Source of the DNA: an uncultured Clostridia bacterium
Lineage (GTDB): Bacteria > Bacillota > Clostridia > Oscillospirales > Butyricicoccaceae
Direction: 5' to 3'
Assembly: GCA_947856675.1 (NCBI GenBank)
Contig: CANUCM010000009.1
Location: forward strand, 1-15,325
Length of the DNA stretch: 15,325 nt
In this document: piece by piece, positions 14,074-15,325 of the stretch
Layout: every line of letters starts with the position of its first letter
How positions within the stretch are numbered: the first letter of the stretch is position 1
Notes under the pieces: generated by a model
Seen by the model: only the letters and a program-made list of their open reading frames with translations
Database searches by the model: none
What the model was told of the DNA's origin: nothing
Translations under genes and position numbers: made by a program

Positions 14074-14156
14074 GATCATCCGCTCCTAATATGGTGATAT
14101 TTTCCATTTTAAGCGCGGCGGACACAGAGAAAAAGCGGGAAATGACGAAGGAAATA

Positions 14157-14203
14157 GCCTGCGGCCGCAAAAGGGGGCGCAAAAGGCCCCTGCGGCCGCA
14201 GGC
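14157..14203. repeat. Inverted repeat built from two TGCGGCCGCA palindromes
   Basis: GCCTGCGGCCGCA (14157-14169) is complementary to TGCGGCCGCAGGC (14191-14203), with GGGG/CCCC able to extend pairing inside. Each arm is itself palindromic (10 bp on the left, CCTGCGGCCGCAGG of 14 bp on the right), and the two copies are 31 bp apart. It lies 7 bp beyond the DUF1540 stop and upstream of spoIIE. It may be the DUF1540 terminator (tail TATTTCC on the minus strand is poor) or a paired operator site. Confidence 0.6.
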
Positions 14204-14210
14204 GAGGGAT

Positions 14211-14531
14211 TCAGCGGGCTTTTTTAAAGCTTTTGCAGCGGGTCTGGGTGCATTCGCAGGCGCCGTCGCCTTCCACGCACACGTGCTCTGCGGCACACAG
14301 GTTTCCGCAGTTGTGGGCGCAGCCATGGGCATCGCAGTGCACCTCGGTCTGCTCGCACGGCACGATTTCGGGCATGGCGGACAGCAGGCTTTCCGTGCGG
14401 TGGCCAAAGGACTGGCAGAAGGTCTGGTCGGTCGTGTGGGCGCCGCTGCCCTCCACGGTGACGTCGGGGCGGCAGCACAGCCCCTGGCTGTTGCTGACGC
14501 AGTTGGAAACATGACAGGTCAGTTTGGTCAT
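14211..14531 (-). CDS. DUF1540 protein with two Cys-rich modules
   Basis: A 106-residue soluble protein made of two DUF1540 modules, small Cys-rich units thought to bind metal. Module 1 is about residues 6-42 (Cys6, 11, 19, 20, 39, ending CQSF). Module 2 is about 66-102 (Cys66, 71, 75, 79, 85, 92, 94, 99, ending CKSF). The matching ends and Cys spacing show an internal duplication; module 2 has gained extra Cys residues. The start ATG 14531 follows AAGGAGAGG (14539-14547) by 7 nt; the frame extends further upstream but across the promoter. A sigma-G-like promoter (14563-14592) predicts expression in the late forespore. The inverted repeat at 14157-14203 may end transcription. The biochemical role of the family is not established. 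Confidence 0.88.
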   Translation of the reverse strand: MTKLTCHVSNCVSNSQGLCCRPDVTVEGSGAHTTDQTFCQSFGHRTESLLSAMPEIVPCEQTEVHCDAHGCAHNCGNLCAAEHVCVEGDGACECTQTRCKSFKKAR

Positions 14532-14562
14532 GGATAATCCTCTCCTTGCAGTGTTCTTGGCA

Positions 14563-14592
14563 TAGTATGCGCGCCTTTTGGACGGGGTATTC
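14563..14592 (-). promoter_or_regulatory. Sigma-G-type sporulation promoter for the DUF1540 gene
   Basis: On the minus strand GAATA (14588-14592) and CATACTA (14563-14569) are separated by 18 nt. This matches the sigma-G consensus GMATR-N18-CATNMTA at every defined position. The start would be near 14556, leaving a 25-nt leader with the ribosome binding site. It fits sigma-F less well; sigma-E shares part of the -10. Confidence 0.7.
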
Positions 14593-14595
14593 GCG

Positions 14596-14624
14596 TTGAC
14601 GCAGGTCAAAAAACATGATACAGT
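14596..14624 (+). promoter_or_regulatory. Promoter of the aldolase gene with an overlapping inverted repeat
   Basis: TTGACG (14596-14601) and TACAGT (14619-14624) are spaced by 17 nt, a fair sigma-A match. The -35 box is inside the perfect inverted repeat TTGAC-GCAG-GTCAA (14596-14609), a possible operator. The promoter lies back to back with the sigma-G-like promoter on the other strand. Confidence 0.6.
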
Positions 14625-14669
14625 TAAATCGATACCTGTGGCGCAGCCAAGGGAAAGGAGCTGGAAAAC

Positions 14670-15325
14670 ATGGGATATTTTGACATTTGCGGGGTGCTTC
14701 CGCCGTTAATCACGCCGTTTACCCGGGACGGGCAGGTGGATTTTGATGCGTTTGAGCGCAATATCGAGCGCATGAACCCGACCGGGCTGTGCGGTTACCT
14801 GGTGCTGGGTTCCAACGGTGAAACGCCGTATATTGATACCGAGGACAAAATCCGGCTGGTGCGCGCATGCGTGCGCCGTGCTGCGCCGGGAAAGCTGGTG
14901 ATGGCGGGCACGGGCCTTGAATCCACCTCCGCCACCATTGAGCTGACCAAGCGCGCGGCCGACGCGGGCGCGCAGTGCGCCCTGGTGCTGACGCCCAGCT
15001 ATTACGGAGAGCAGATGGGTGACGACGCGCAGACGGCGTATTTTTCCGAAGTGGCCGACCAAAGCCCCATTCCCGTTTTGATATACAACGTAACCAAGTT
15101 TACCCATGTCAACATTTCGCCCGCGGCGGTCAGCAAGCTGTCGCACCACCCGAACATCATCGGGATGAAGGACAGCTCCGGCAACATCGCGGGGCTTATC
15201 GCATACATGACGCACGGCCTGGACGAACAGTTTAATCTGATGGTGGGCACGGCGTCGGCGTGGTACCCGGCGCTGTGTATCGGCGTACGCGCGTCGGTGA
15301 TGGCGCTGGCCAACTGCTGCCCCCG
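14670..15325 (+). CDS. DHDPS/NAL-superfamily aldolase, HOGA-like (3' end outside window)
   Basis: The first 218 residues of a class I aldolase of the dihydrodipicolinate synthase/N-acetylneuraminate lyase superfamily, a TIM barrel that forms a Schiff base with pyruvate or a 2-oxo acid. The Schiff-base Lys is 167 in IIGMKDSSGN, the catalytic Tyr is 139 in IYNV, and the carboxylate-binding loop is GSNGE (47-51). True DapA normally has G-T-T-G-E. GSNGE together with LSHHPNIIGMKDS resembles 4-hydroxy-2-oxoglutarate aldolase (HOGA1-like) members, so a catabolic aldolase is more likely than lysine biosynthesis. After IYNV the usual P-x-R-T-G is replaced by TKFTHVN, which leaves the substrate open. 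The ATG at 14670 follows AAAGGAG (14654-14660) by 9 nt. The full family length is about 290-310 aa, so roughly a quarter is missing. Confidence 0.88.
   Translation, partial: MGYFDICGVLPPLITPFTRDGQVDFDAFERNIERMNPTGLCGYLVLGSNGETPYIDTEDKIRLVRACVRRAAPGKLVMAGTGLESTSATIELTKRAADAGAQCALVLTPSYYGEQMGDDAQTAYFSEVADQSPIPVLIYNVTKFTHVNISPAAVSKLSHHPNIIGMKDSSGNIAGLIAYMTHGLDEQFNLMVGTASAWYPALCIGVRASVMALANCCP

Noticed and set aside
14085..14150. Spo0A box and sigma-A promoter upstream of spoIIE
   Set aside because: Only an imperfect TTCGTCA and a TAAAAT box without a matching -35 are visible, too weak to list as a feature.
14670..15325. Calling the last gene dapA
   Set aside because: Active-site loop GSNGE instead of G-T-T-G-E and the HOGA-like LSHHPNIIGMKDS segment argue against dihydrodipicolinate synthase.

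Overview
The window looks like chromosomal DNA of a GC-rich, endospore-forming member of the Clostridia, probably near the Oscillospiraceae/Ruminococcaceae. This is inferred from the sporulation phosphatase SpoIIE, a DUF1540 protein behind a sigma-G-like promoter, a DUF1836 regulator, Gram-positive AGGAGG-type ribosome binding sites, frequent GTG/TTG starts and Firmicutes-style intrinsic terminators. I see no tRNA, rRNA, CRISPR array, insertion sequence or phage gene.

Layout, left to right. (1) 1-2990, plus strand: a compact three-gene unit of a SIR2-family NAD-dependent deacylase, a HutD/Ves-family cupin-like protein and an N-acyl-D-amino-acid deacylase, joined by a 4-bp overlap and a 14-bp gap and closed by a hairpin. 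(2) 3056-3624, plus strand: a decayed secreted-protein gene with one frameshift and one in-frame stop, ended by a bidirectional terminator. (3) 3659-6472, minus strand: a run of envelope genes, in transcription order a 12-TM MFS transporter, a 4-TM protein, a secreted SH3-like protein with a C-terminal anchor, and a 2-TM protein. (4) 6652-6870, plus strand: a 72-codon C-terminal remnant of an M24 aminopeptidase, then a terminator. (5) 6925-9583, minus strand: DUF1836 regulator, NfeD-like protein and FloT-like flotillin, apparently one operon behind a consensus TTGACA-N17-TATAAT promoter with two palindromes in its leader.

(6) 9731-11610, plus strand: a divergent promoter, a lysine riboswitch with a readable antiterminator/terminator switch, and an NhaC-family transporter. 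The riboswitch suggests the transporter carries lysine rather than serving only as a Na+/H+ antiporter. Two strong terminators follow. (7) 11825-14073, minus strand: spoIIE with an unusually short membrane domain, followed by a 91-residue membrane-anchored protein. (8) 14211-14531, minus strand: a two-module DUF1540 Cys-rich protein. (9) From 14670, plus strand, running off the window: a DHDPS-superfamily aldolase that resembles 4-hydroxy-2-oxoglutarate aldolase more than DapA. Its promoter shares the intergenic region with the divergent sigma-G-like promoter.

The best signals are the lysine riboswitch with its transporter, the sigma-G-like promoter of the DUF1540 gene, the regulator-NfeD-flotillin operon and the two broken genes. 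I did not find a clearly new multi-gene system. The least understood genes are the 2-TM, 4-TM and SpoIIE-linked small membrane proteins. Several long open frames antisense to real genes are products of high GC and were left out.
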